Under the pieces are notes generated by a model. The model was not told the DNA's origin, searched no databases, and saw only the letters and a program-made list of their open reading frames with translations. DNA of 64,000 nucleotides from Rhizobium sp. Root483D2. GTDB lineage: Bacteria; Pseudomonadota; Alphaproteobacteria; Rhizobiales; Rhizobiaceae. The position numbers and the translations under genes are program-made. Below are positions 55,941 through 64,000 of this stretch, one piece after another. The stretch's first letter is position 1. The number at the start of each line of letters is the position of its first letter. The stretch is from contig NZ_LMFB01000001.1 of the NCBI RefSeq assembly GCF_001426685.1, positions 185,985 to 249,984 of the forward strand, given 5' to 3'.

Positions 55941-56900
55941 CTAGCGTGATAACTTGCCCACGGCAAGCTGAAGCGCGCTTTGCAGAAGCTTCGGATCACG
56001 CCAGGCCCAGCGGGCAAGCAGATTGAACTGCGGCATCTTGCGCCGCTTGATCAGCCGGGCCTGGCTCCAGAGAGCCTGCCGGCGCGCAGTATGCTTATAG
56101 GAATGGATGGACGCGATTTCTGCGGGCTTGCGCAAAAAACGTCCTTCCAGCGTGTCCAGCGCAACCCAGGTGTTGAACTGCTGCGACAGGAACTGCGGAG
56201 AATCGCTATCGATGCTGTGGAAGATGTTGACACCTTCACCGCGCACCGCACCCGGCTCGTTGCAAAGCACGATGCGGTCTGCCGCAATCGCGCAATCGCA
56301 AAAGAACAGCACATCTTCGGCCGCCAGGCGCAGCTCGGCCTCGAAGCGCACGGTTTCAAACAGCTTGCGCCCGATCACCATGCACGACAGGTGCAGGAAG
56401 CTCCAGTTGCGCAGCATCACCTGCGAAAACTCGGGCACTTCCAGAACCAGAGGCTTTTCGGAAAGCCGGGTAACTGTTTCGGTCTTTTCCAGCTCGGCCA
56501 TGTCGAAATGATAGTAGAAGGCATCGCCGCCGGTGATCGACGCCCAGTAGCAACCGGCCGAAAAGCGCGTCATCGTCATCTGCGCATGCTGCAGGTGGTC
56601 CGGTGTCCACAGGTCGTCGGAATCGAGAAAGGCAACAAAATCGGTCTGCGCCGTGACGTTGTCGAGACCGGTGTTGCGCGCGCCGCCTGGGCCGGCATTG
56701 TCCTGCTTGATGACGCGGATGCGCGCCCGCTGTTCTTCGCTCAAGGTTGCAAGATCGGTTTCGATCGGGAAAGGCGACTGGTCGTCAACGATGACGATAT
56801 CGAAATCCTGGTAGGTCTGAGCAAAGACGGAGCCCAAGGCCCGGCTCAGAATTCCTGCCTGTTTCTGGTAGTACGGAATAACAACTTTAAACTTCGCCAT
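55941..56900 (-). CDS. exoW: Succinoglycan glycosyltransferase ExoW
   Basis: GT2-family beta-glucosyltransferase for a late step of the octasaccharide repeat. The 319-aa protein starts MAKFKVVIPYYQKQAGILSR and has VIVDDQSPFPIE, the nucleotide/metal site AFLDSDDLWTPDHL and a cytoplasmic C-terminal tail. Divergent from exoT across ~120 bp, which should contain both promoters. Confidence 0.88.
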   Translation of the reverse strand: MAKFKVVIPYYQKQAGILSRALGSVFAQTYQDFDIVIVDDQSPFPIETDLATLSEEQRARIRVIKQDNAGPGGARNTGLDNVTAQTDFVAFLDSDDLWTPDHLQHAQMTMTRFSAGCYWASITGGDAFYYHFDMAELEKTETVTRLSEKPLVLEVPEFSQVMLRNWSFLHLSCMVIGRKLFETVRFEAELRLAAEDVLFFCDCAIAADRIVLCNEPGAVRGEGVNIFHSIDSDSPQFLSQQFNTWVALDTLEGRFLRKPAEIASIHSYKHTARRQALWSQARLIKRRKMPQFNLLARWAWRDPKLLQSALQLAVGKLSR

Positions 56901-57021
56901 CTTTTTGCCCCTGCGGTTTTCCTAGAAGGTGCTTCCTGGTTCCTCCCATCAGGTTGCGGCTGCGTGTCGAGCGCGTCTCCTCTGCCCTTGATCTCCCCCA
57001 TTGCCACACAGGATTTACGCC

Positions 57022-58479
57022 ATGCCCCCTACAGTTAACGTCAAATCCGTCACGAGCAATGTCGGTTGGAGCGTTTTATCCAAGACAAGCACATTCGGGC
57101 TTAAGTTTGTCACGGTGCCGATTTTGGCCCGTATCCTCACCCCGGAAGAGTTCGGCGCCGTCGCCGTGGCGCTGACCGTTGTCCAGTTTCTGGCGATGAT
57201 CGGCGGAGCCGGATTGACCTCGGCGCTGGTGATCCAGCGCGAGGAAGAGATGGAAACCGTCCATTCCGTGTTCTGGGCCAATCTTGCGATTTCCTGTCTG
57301 ATGGCGCTCGGCCTTTTCATCTGGGCGGACTTTTTCGCGGCGCTGCTCGGGGCTCCGGAAGCCGCCTATCTGTTGAAAATCATGAGCTTTCTCATTCCCC
57401 TCCAGCTGGGCGGCGATGTTGCCTATTCGCTGCTCGCGCGGCGGATGAACTTCAGCAAGGATGCCGTCTGGAGCATGATTTCCGAATCGCTCGGGGCGAT
57501 CGTCGCCGTGGTGCTGGCGTTGTTCGGATGGGGGGTGTGGGCGTTGATGGCGCAGCTTTTCGTCTCGGCGTTGGTGCGGCTCTGCGGTCTTTACGCCGTC
57601 TCGCATTATACGCCGCGCTTCGTCTTCCACCCCCGGCGCGTCATCGGGCTCAGCCGGTTCAGCCTGGGCATGATGGGCTCGGAAGTCGCCAACTTCATCA
57701 CCTTCCAGTCGCCGATGGTGATCATCTCGCGCTATCTCGGCCTTGCCGATGCGGGTGCCTATTCGGCCGCCAACCGTTTTGCCAGCATTCCCAATCAGGT
57801 GGTGCTATCGGCCGTCATGGGCGTGCTCTTTCCGGCTTTTAGCGGCATGATGGACGACAAGGAGCGCCGCTCGCAGGCGCTGATGTTCAGCACGCAGGTG
57901 ACGACTGTGCTGCTTGCGCCGATGATGTTCGGGCTCTGGGCGCTGGCGGAACCGGCCATGCGCGTGCTTTTCGGTTCGCAATGGGCCTATGCCTGGCCGG
58001 TTCTTGGACTTTTGGCGCTGTCGAAAGGTATTCTCACGCCCTGTAGCACCTTCATTCCCTATCTCAAGGGTGTCGGCCATGGCCGGGCGCTGTTCTGGTC
58101 GGCGATCATCCGCGCCATCGTCACCTGCGCCGCCGTCGCCTATGGCGCAAGCACGGGTTCGCTGATCGAGGCGATGATCTGGCTGTGCATCGTCAACACA
58201 GTGACGCTGATCGGCTATTCCTGGGCCGTCTTCAAGGCGGATGGCACGCCGTTCTTCAAGGGATTGTATGTCAGCAGCCGGCCGATGCTGATGGCTTTGG
58301 TGATGGCGCTCGCCGTTCGCTATCTGCTGGAAACGTTCGGTTCGGTAATGCCGAACCCGGTCCTGCAGATCCTTGCCGGTGCTGCAATCGGCGGCGTGAT
58401 CTATGGTCTGCTCGTGCTTATCTCCGAGCGCCCGCTTCTGGCGAAAATCTACCAGCTCGTTAAAAACCGGCGGGGATAA
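57022..58479 (+). CDS. exoT: Exopolysaccharide flippase ExoT (Wzx family)
   Basis: Polysaccharide transporter of the MATE/Wzx type involved in making and exporting succinoglycan. I use the ATG at 57022 (MPPTVNVKSVTSNVGWSVLS, 485 aa), with AGGA 9 nt upstream; a TTG at 57001 is less likely. The protein has about 12 hydrophobic segments (e.g. FGAVAVALTVVQFLAMIGGA and the C-terminal ILAGAAIGGVIYGLLVLISE). Length fits ExoT. Upstream of exoH, without exoI between them. Confidence 0.93.
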   Translation: MPPTVNVKSVTSNVGWSVLSKTSTFGLKFVTVPILARILTPEEFGAVAVALTVVQFLAMIGGAGLTSALVIQREEEMETVHSVFWANLAISCLMALGLFIWADFFAALLGAPEAAYLLKIMSFLIPLQLGGDVAYSLLARRMNFSKDAVWSMISESLGAIVAVVLALFGWGVWALMAQLFVSALVRLCGLYAVSHYTPRFVFHPRRVIGLSRFSLGMMGSEVANFITFQSPMVIISRYLGLADAGAYSAANRFASIPNQVVLSAVMGVLFPAFSGMMDDKERRSQALMFSTQVTTVLLAPMMFGLWALAEPAMRVLFGSQWAYAWPVLGLLALSKGILTPCSTFIPYLKGVGHGRALFWSAIIRAIVTCAAVAYGASTGSLIEAMIWLCIVNTVTLIGYSWAVFKADGTPFFKGLYVSSRPMLMALVMALAVRYLLETFGSVMPNPVLQILAGAAIGGVIYGLLVLISERPLLAKIYQLVKNRRG

Positions 58480-58905
58480 GGCACGGCCGAAACACTCCGG
58501 CGCGAACATTGGAACATCATGCCGGATTGGTTGCACCTGCGCCTTATTTCGGAACAGGCACCTCTGGATGACGAGGATTTTGCAAACCTTGGCGTGTGGA
58601 TTTGCCCATTTTCAAATCTAATTTTCAGGCTCCGCAAGCGCCAGCGCGGAATGTATATGAAGATATACTGATATTAGCCAACACCCTACCCTCGCGTCTT
58701 TTTACGGGCCCGCAGAGAAAAGCCGGACAGTTTTTACGGCCGGTTTTTCCTCTCCCAAAACGCGTGCATTGCAGCATTGCGATCAAATTTTCTGCTGCAG
58801 CGCCATATTTTTCGAGAGACACTGCCTTATCTTCGAGATGCAGGTTCAAGTCTGCTCTGGTTGAAACGCCGCTTCGGGGGGAGTGGCCCAACAGGGGATG
58901 TCGTC
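58480..58905. other. exoT-exoH gap, position of exoI in S. meliloti
   Basis: About 425 bp with no supported gene; all frames are broken or show no ribosome site. The region 58610-58690 is AT-rich and contains the inverted repeat GTATAT-GAAG-ATATAC (58653-58668). In S. meliloti this interval holds exoI, which is absent here. It may contain a promoter for exoH. Confidence 0.6.
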
Positions 58906-60057
58906 TTGGTTATCGACGCGAATATATCATCGCGGATCAATCTGATGCGCATCGTGCTCATCTCGGGAATTGTCTTCGTACACGTTCCTTTTGATCCGCA
59001 GACCAGCCCTTTTCTCGGTGCCAATGGCTTTATCGATTGGGTCAGGGTCTTTCTCGGCGACAGCCTTTTCAGGGTTGGCGTGCCGTGCCTCAGCGCGATT
59101 TCCGGCTATCTGATGTTCCGCCGCGGGCTCGACGCCTTCGACTACGGCAAGACCCTGCGCTCCAAGGCCCGCACCGTGCTGTTGCCTTTCCTGATCTGGA
59201 ACCTGTCCTTTCTGGCACTGGTTCTTGTAGCCCAGAAAGGCGGCATCGGCTTTGGCTATCTCCCCGATGCGCTGAATGCGAGCCCACGCGACCTTGCAAC
59301 GCTGGCCTTCGCCATCGAGGGCCTGCCGATCAATGTTCCACTCTATTTCCTGCGCGATCTTCTCCTGTGCATCCTGCTGGCGCCGGTTCTCGGCATCCTG
59401 ATCAAGCGATATCCGCTGGTCGTCCTGGCGCTCTTTTTCGCCTATGCGGTTCTGCCGGTGCCCAGCGGCATCTTCCTGAAGAAATCGATCCTGTTCGGCT
59501 TCAGCTTCGGCATCTATGTCAGCCTCCACCAGATCGATATCCGCGCGCTCGACCGGCATGCTGTCTTGATATCCGCGCTGTTTCTGGCGGTGACCATCCT
59601 TTTGGCGACAGCGCTCTACTATACCGGACCGGACTATCCCGTCTGGATCGACATGCTACGCAGCTTGACGGCGATTGGCGGCATTATTGGCTCCTGGGCG
59701 CTTTCAGCGATCCTGATCCGATCGCGGCTCGCCGAGCGGCTCTCCCGGTCGGAGGGCCTGAGCTTCTTCATATTCTGCGCCCATTATCCACTGCTGATCG
59801 CGTTCTGGATGATCTGGAACCGCAGCGCCCATCCCGGCCTTTATCCGCTGTTCTACTTCGCGACGCCGGTTCTCGCCCTTCTCATCCTGGTCGCCTTGCA
59901 CAAGGGCGCCAAGCACCTGGTGCCCGGGCTGCATGCGGTTTTGACCGGCAGCCGGGCGGGCCGTTCGCGCGCCGCAGAAAAGCATGCGCCGGACAAATGC
60001 GCTCAACAAAAGGGCTGGTCAGACACCTATTCCCCAAAGGAAAAAGCGACACGATGA
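58906..60057 (+). CDS. exoH: Succinyltransferase-type acyltransferase ExoH
   Basis: Membrane acyltransferase 3 family protein; in S. meliloti ExoH adds succinate, which affects chain length. I place the start at the TTG 58906 (383 aa) because AGGGGA lies about 8 nt upstream and the sequence then matches known ExoH closely (LMRIVLISGIVFVHVPFDPQ, LFRVGVPCLSAISGYLMFRR). Starts further upstream would extend the frame through a poorly conserved region; an ATG about 13 codons downstream is another option. About 10 membrane segments. Stop overlaps exoK (ATGA). Confidence 0.9.
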   Translation: MVIDANISSRINLMRIVLISGIVFVHVPFDPQTSPFLGANGFIDWVRVFLGDSLFRVGVPCLSAISGYLMFRRGLDAFDYGKTLRSKARTVLLPFLIWNLSFLALVLVAQKGGIGFGYLPDALNASPRDLATLAFAIEGLPINVPLYFLRDLLLCILLAPVLGILIKRYPLVVLALFFAYAVLPVPSGIFLKKSILFGFSFGIYVSLHQIDIRALDRHAVLISALFLAVTILLATALYYTGPDYPVWIDMLRSLTAIGGIIGSWALSAILIRSRLAERLSRSEGLSFFIFCAHYPLLIAFWMIWNRSAHPGLYPLFYFATPVLALLILVALHKGAKHLVPGLHAVLTGSRAGRSRAAEKHAPDKCAQQKGWSDTYSPKEKATR

Positions 60058-60836
60058 CCCAATCGATCTCAAAAACCCTCCTCGTCCTTTCGGCCGTTTC
60101 CGCAGCGTTCTGCGCACCGGCTTTGGCGCAAGGCGCCAAGAACGGCACATCCTTCGTCGATAACTTCGACACGATCGATCGCAAGACCTGGTATATTTCC
60201 GACGGCTGGGACAATGGCGCGCATCAGAACTGCACCTGGTCGAAAGACCAGGTCAAGGTTGAAAACGGCGTGCTCGAACTGACCTTCGAACAGCGCAAGG
60301 CGGGCAAAAAAGATTACGCCTGCGGCGAGATCCAGACCCGCAAACGCTTCAGCTACGGCACCTATGAGGCCCGCATCAAGACGGCGGATGGCTCCGGGCT
60401 GAACTCGGCCTTCTTCACCTATATCGGCCCGACCGACAAGAAACCGCATGACGAAATCGATTTCGAAGTGCTGGGCAAGGATTCCGGCAAAGTTCAGGTC
60501 AACCAGTATATTTCCGCCAAGGGTGGAAACGAAAAGCTCGTAGATGTCGAAGGCGGCGCCAATACCGATTTCAACGACTACGCCTTCGTCTGGGAAAAGG
60601 ACCGGCTGCGCTACTACCTGAACGGAACGCTCGTGCAGGAGGTGACCGATCCCTCGAAAATCCCGGCCAACGACCAGAAAATCTTCTTCAGCCTCTGGGG
60701 AACCGACACTTTGAGCAGCTGGATGGGCAAGTTCGACTACCAGGCTCCGGCAAAAATGCAGATCGATCGCGTCGCCTACACCGCGCCCGGCGATAAATGC
60801 CAGTTTCCGGACTCCATTACCTGCACGCTCAACTGA
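60054..60836 (+). CDS. exoK: Succinoglycan endo-beta-glycanase ExoK
   Basis: Secreted GH16 endoglycanase that cuts nascent succinoglycan to low molecular weight. The 260-aa protein has a Sec signal (LLVLSAVSAAFCAPALAQG) and the GH16 catalytic motif EIDFEVLG in HDEIDFEVLGKDSGK, plus AFVWEKDRLRYYLNG. The ATG at 60054 overlaps the exoH stop. A paired Cys at the C-terminus (CQFPDSITC) may form a disulfide. Upstream of exoL. Confidence 0.96.
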   Translation: MTQSISKTLLVLSAVSAAFCAPALAQGAKNGTSFVDNFDTIDRKTWYISDGWDNGAHQNCTWSKDQVKVENGVLELTFEQRKAGKKDYACGEIQTRKRFSYGTYEARIKTADGSGLNSAFFTYIGPTDKKPHDEIDFEVLGKDSGKVQVNQYISAKGGNEKLVDVEGGANTDFNDYAFVWEKDRLRYYLNGTLVQEVTDPSKIPANDQKIFFSLWGTDTLSSWMGKFDYQAPAKMQIDRVAYTAPGDKCQFPDSITCTLN

Positions 60837-60924
60837 AGTTGTTCGCATATGCAGCAAGTATGTTGCGGTGCACAAAAAACTAAATTAGGCTTGGCGAAAG
60901 CTGGGCGGGAAACGGGAAGTTTTC

Positions 60925-62124
60925 ATGCTGGACGTCTTATACCTGGCCCATGATGTGGCAGACCCTGCCATCAGGCGTAGAACCCTGATGCTGGAAGCGG
61001 GCGGCGCCAATGTCACGGTCGCAGGCTTCCGGCGTGGCGCTGATACGCCCCTTACCGAAGGCGTTCTGGAGCTTGGCGTGACCAGCGATGGCCGTTTCGG
61101 CCAGCGGATTGCTGCGGTCGGCAAGGCGGCAATGGCGCTTGGAGCCAAGCTTCGCGATGTCCGGAAACCCGGCATCATCATGGCCCGGAACCTCGAAATG
61201 CTGGCGCTGGCAAACAGGGCCAATGCGATTTTCGGCGGCGACGTGCCGATCGTCTATGAATGCCTCGATATCCACCGGCTTCTGCTGCGTCAGGATATCG
61301 CCGGACGGGCGCTGCGGGCTGCCGAGCACTATCTCGGACGCAATGTCAGCCTTCTGATCACCAGCTCGCCCGCCTTCATCGACAATTATTTCCGGCCGCT
61401 GTCGCGCCTGAAAGCCCCGGTCATGCTGCTCGAAAACCAGGTGATCGACCTGGAAGATGCCGCCGCCATGCAGACTGCGCGGCCCCGCCCGCCGCAGCCC
61501 GGCGAGCCATGGAAGATCGGCTGGTTCGGTGCCCTGCGCTGCCGCAAATCCTTAAAACTGCTGTCAGACTTCACACGCGCCATGGATGGAACGTTCGAAG
61601 TGGTGCTGCGTGGCCGCCCGGCCTATTCGGAATTCGACGATTTCGACGGGTTTGTGGAAAACGAGCCGTTCATGCGCTTTCACGGCGCCTACAAAAATCC
61701 CGAGGACCTTGCCCGGATTTACGACGATGTCCAGTTTTCCTGGGGCATCGACTTTTTCGAGGAAGGCTTGAACTCCAGCTGGCTGCTGCCGAACCGGCTG
61801 TATGAGGGATGCCGTTACAATGCCGTCCCGATTGCCATGCAGGGCACGGAAACGGCGCGATTCATCAATGCAAAGAACATCGGTCTCGTGCTCGAGCGGG
61901 CAGACAGTGGTGCTCTTGCCGATCTGTTTTCCGGCATGACGCGGGAACGCTATTTTGCCGAATTCGGCAAGGTCGCAGCTACGGGCACGTCCACCTGGGT
62001 CTTCGACCGGGCCGATTGCCAGCGGCTGGTGAACCGGCTTGCGGCGTTGCGCGCCAGCGATGCCCATGCCGCGCCTATCCCCGAACTTTCCCAAACGCAC
62101 AGCAACAAGGGTGGACTGCTATGA
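60925..62124 (+). CDS. exoL: Succinoglycan glycosyltransferase ExoL
   Basis: Beta-1,4-glucosyltransferase for the third sugar of the repeat (by homology and position). The 399-aa protein is GT-B-like: HDVADPAIRRRTLMLEAGGA at the N-terminus, GIIMARNLEMLALANRANAI, KIGWFGALRCRKSLKLL and the acceptor-like YEGCRYNAVPIAMQGTETAR. GGGAAG lies upstream of the ATG. Between exoK and exoA in the conserved order; the stop overlaps the exoA start. Confidence 0.93.
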   Translation: MLDVLYLAHDVADPAIRRRTLMLEAGGANVTVAGFRRGADTPLTEGVLELGVTSDGRFGQRIAAVGKAAMALGAKLRDVRKPGIIMARNLEMLALANRANAIFGGDVPIVYECLDIHRLLLRQDIAGRALRAAEHYLGRNVSLLITSSPAFIDNYFRPLSRLKAPVMLLENQVIDLEDAAAMQTARPRPPQPGEPWKIGWFGALRCRKSLKLLSDFTRAMDGTFEVVLRGRPAYSEFDDFDGFVENEPFMRFHGAYKNPEDLARIYDDVQFSWGIDFFEEGLNSSWLLPNRLYEGCRYNAVPIAMQGTETARFINAKNIGLVLERADSGALADLFSGMTRERYFAEFGKVAATGTSTWVFDRADCQRLVNRLAALRASDAHAAPIPELSQTHSNKGGLL

Positions 62125-63119
62125 ACCCCGATGATTTGAAGCATGCCCGCAGCCTGATCGTCATTCCCTGCCTGAACGAGGCCAAATATATCGAAGCCCT
62201 GATCATCAAGCTGGGCGGCGCGATGCGCGATCTCAGTGCCGATCTGGTCGTGGTCGATGGCGGCAGCACCGACGGCACGCGCGAGATCGTCGAGCGGATC
62301 GCCACCGTCAACCCGAAAGTGCGGTTGCTCGGCAATCCGAAGAGGATTCAGAGCGCTGCCGTCAATCTGGCGGTCGGAACGCTCGGCGCTGACTATGAAT
62401 ACATGATCCGCATCGATGCGCACGGCGAATATCCCGACGACTATTGCCAACGCCTGATGGAAGACGCCATCGCGACCGGCGCGGATTCGATTGTGGTTGC
62501 CATGCAGACCGTCGGTTTCAGCACGTTCCAGAAAGCCACGGCCTATGCGCAGAATTCCAAGCTCGGCAATGGCGGCTCCAAGCATCGCACCGGCTCCGCC
62601 GGCCATTGGGCCGATCACGGCCATCATGCGCTGATGCGGATTGCCGCGTTTCAGGCGGTTGGCGGCTACGACGAGATGTTCAGCCATAACGAGGACGCCG
62701 AGTTTGACTACCGTCTCAACAAGGCCGGCTACCGGATCTGGATGACCGACAAGACCAGCATGATCTACTATCCGCGCAGCACCGCGCGCACGCTGTTCCG
62801 CCAATATTTCGGCTATGGCCGCGGCCGGGCGAAAAACTTTCTGAAACATCGCGCCATGCCGAGCATCCGCCAGATGCTGCCGCTTGCCGTCGTTCCGGTC
62901 GCCGTGGGGGCGCTGCTTGCCATCGTCAGCTGGGCCGCAGTCATCCCGTTTGGCGTTTGGGCCATCGCCTGCCTTGGCTACGGCGTGTGGATGGCGGTGG
63001 GGGAAAAGAACCCCTACGGACCGCTGGCTGCCGTCTCTGCCATGGTGATGCATTTTGCCTGGTCGGCCGGCTTCTGGCGCGAACTGCTCGATTTCCGTAA
63101 CCGCCGGGCTGCCTCATGA
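62121..63119 (+). CDS. exoA: Succinoglycan glycosyltransferase ExoA
   Basis: Adds the second sugar (beta-1,3-glucose) to the lipid-linked galactose. The 332-aa protein has the GT2 core SLIVIPCLNEAKYIEALI, LVVVDGGSTDGTREIVE, the metal site IRIDAHGEYPDDYC and EDAEFDYRLNKAGYRIW, and two C-terminal hydrophobic segments that anchor it to the membrane. Starts within the exoL stop (ATGA) and its stop overlaps exoM (ATGA). Confidence 0.95.
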   Translation: MNPDDLKHARSLIVIPCLNEAKYIEALIIKLGGAMRDLSADLVVVDGGSTDGTREIVERIATVNPKVRLLGNPKRIQSAAVNLAVGTLGADYEYMIRIDAHGEYPDDYCQRLMEDAIATGADSIVVAMQTVGFSTFQKATAYAQNSKLGNGGSKHRTGSAGHWADHGHHALMRIAAFQAVGGYDEMFSHNEDAEFDYRLNKAGYRIWMTDKTSMIYYPRSTARTLFRQYFGYGRGRAKNFLKHRAMPSIRQMLPLAVVPVAVGALLAIVSWAAVIPFGVWAIACLGYGVWMAVGEKNPYGPLAAVSAMVMHFAWSAGFWRELLDFRNRRAAS

Positions 63120-64000
63120 GGACTGGCATGGATCGCACCCGTATCGATATCGGCGTCTGCACCTACCGGCGCCCGGAGCTGGAACAGACGCTGCGCTCGC
63201 TGGCAAAGCTGAACGTTCCCGGTAATGTGGATATCCGCATCATCGTTGCCGATAATGACGACACCCCGAGCGCCAAAGGCTGCGTGGACAGTTTGCGCGC
63301 TTTCGTGCCGCACGGCATCGTCTACGTGCATTGCCCGTCGTCCAATATCTCGATTGCCCGCAATGCCTGCCTCGACAATGCCACGGGAGATTTCCTGGCC
63401 TTTATCGACGACGACGAGACGGCGAGCAAGGACTGGATCACTGAGCTGATCGGGACGGCACAGGCAACCGCTGCCGATGCGGTGCTCGGCCCGGTCAAGG
63501 CGATCTATGCACGCGAGGCGCCGGGCTGGATGCAGCGTGGTGACTTTCACTCGACATTCCCGGTCTGGGTCGGCGAGCGGATCATCACCGGCTATACCTG
63601 CAATGTGCTTCTGCGGCTGGCCGCTCCTTCGCTGGCCGGGCGGCGCTTCAGTCTGGCGCTTGGCCGCAGCGGGGGCGAGGACACCGAGTTCTTTACCCAT
63701 ATGCACCGGATGGGTGGACAGATTGCCTATGCGCCGCAGGCCTGGGTCGAAGAGCCTGTGCCGGCCACACGCGCCGCCTTTTCCTGGCTTGCCAAACGCA
63801 AGTTCCGGTTCGGCCAGACCCATGGCCGGTTGCTCGATGCCGGGACGGGTATTCCCGGCAAGATCCGCCCGCTCACGCTCGCTGCGGCCAAATGTGGCGT
63901 CTGTGCGCTGGCCGCCGCCCTCTTCTTTTTTTCGCCCGTTCGCCGCAACCGCTATTTCCTGCGCGCGTGCCTGCATGCCGGCGCCGTCGTCGGGCTCCTC
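63116..64000 (+). CDS. exoM: Succinoglycan glycosyltransferase ExoM (3' end cut by window)
   Basis: Beta-1,4-glucosyltransferase for the fourth sugar. The visible 295 codons include the GT2 site IDIGVCTYRRPELEQTLRSL, VIVADNDDTPSAK-like IRIIVADNDDTPSAKGCVDS, AFIDDDETASKDWITEL and RSGGEDTEFFTHMHRMGGQ; the known protein is about 309 aa, so only the C-terminal tail is missing. The ATG at 63116 overlaps the exoA stop; an ATG 4 codons on (63128) is another option. The exo order then continues beyond the window. Confidence 0.94.
   Translation, partial: MRTGMDRTRIDIGVCTYRRPELEQTLRSLAKLNVPGNVDIRIIVADNDDTPSAKGCVDSLRAFVPHGIVYVHCPSSNISIARNACLDNATGDFLAFIDDDETASKDWITELIGTAQATAADAVLGPVKAIYAREAPGWMQRGDFHSTFPVWVGERIITGYTCNVLLRLAAPSLAGRRFSLALGRSGGEDTEFFTHMHRMGGQIAYAPQAWVEEPVPATRAAFSWLAKRKFRFGQTHGRLLDAGTGIPGKIRPLTLAAAKCGVCALAAALFFFSPVRRNRYFLRACLHAGAVVGLL

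Noticed and set aside
59037-60053. Long plus-strand frame across exoH in another frame
   Set aside because: Only its last part (from 60054) is real and is exoK; the earlier part is an out-of-frame reading of exoH.
1-64000. Insertion sequences, prophage genes, tRNA or rRNA genes
   Set aside because: Looked for and not seen: no transposase or integrase-like protein, no tRNA-like cloverleaf or rRNA sequence recognised by eye. A tRNAscan and IS search would be needed to exclude them fully.

Overview
The window is GC-rich alphaproteobacterial DNA (GC estimated by eye at around 60%), almost certainly from a Rhizobiaceae member (Rhizobium/Agrobacterium/Ensifer group). The evidence is the gene content and order: a rhizobial flagellar block with VisN/VisR and MotE, a che operon with CheS, CheT and two CheYs, a rhaRSTPQUK/rhaDI locus, a gstI-glnII pair, and a succinoglycan-type exo cluster. 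No rRNA, tRNA, CRISPR array, insertion sequence or phage gene was seen. The window starts inside a flagellin gene and ends inside exoM.

Layout. (1) 1-11144, minus strand: flagellin (partial), fliP, fliL, flgH, motE, flgI, flgA, flgG, fliE, flgC, flgB, a hypothetical gene, fliI, flgF and a DUF1217 gene, tightly packed with several 4-bp overlaps. (2) 11329-16638, plus strand: motA, fliM, fliN, fliG, flhB and a hypothetical gene, i.e. stator, C-ring and export gate. (3) 16687-20787, minus: visR, visN (LuxR-type motility regulators), a ~0.9 kb AT-rich gap, and fliF. (4) 21078-22050, minus: two small envelope/stress-type genes sitting between fliF and the che operon. (5) 22429-31087, minus: icpA-cheS-cheY1-cheA-cheW-cheR-cheB-cheY2-cheD-cheT. 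(6) 31938-43143: L-rhamnose uptake and catabolism; rhaR-S-T-P-Q-U-K on minus, divergent from rhaD and rhaI on plus, with a Pmp3-family gene antisense between rhaD and rhaI. (7) 43342-46258: small accessory genes (GlsB-type membrane protein, YbaK-type deacylase, DUF930 protein, small ORFs) and RIME-like palindromic repeats. (8) 46067-47795: divergent gstI and glnII (glutamine synthetase II) with a good sigma-54 promoter in front of glnII. (9) 48028-49248: a class III nucleotide cyclase. (10) 49252-64000: exoQ-F-Y, exoX-U, exoV, exoW, exoT, exoH, exoK, exoL, exoA, exoM (partial), in the order known for succinoglycan biosynthesis but without exoI between exoT and exoH and without exoZ/exoB next to exoQ.

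How it works together: chemoreceptor signals (the cytoplasmic globin-type IcpA is encoded here) pass through CheW/CheA to CheY1/CheY2 and the FliM/FliN/FliG switch. VisN/VisR sit at the top of the motility hierarchy. Rhamnose enters by the RhaSTPQ ABC transporter with the kinase RhaK and mutarotase RhaU, is isomerised by RhaI and cleaved and oxidised by the aldolase-dehydrogenase RhaD. The exo genes build, decorate, polymerise and export an acidic succinoglycan-like polysaccharide. Motility and exopolysaccharide are classically under opposite control in rhizobia, so finding both loci within about 20 kb on one replicon is noteworthy.

The less ordinary items are two unannotated-size membrane peptides (37 and 30 aa) with good ribosome binding sites, a Pmp3 gene with a TTG start, a 27-bp perfect palindrome in the gstI-glnII spacer, a 15-bp tandem repeat upstream of icpA, and RIME-like elements, one of which lies inside the rha operon. 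I did not find a clearly novel multi-gene system.
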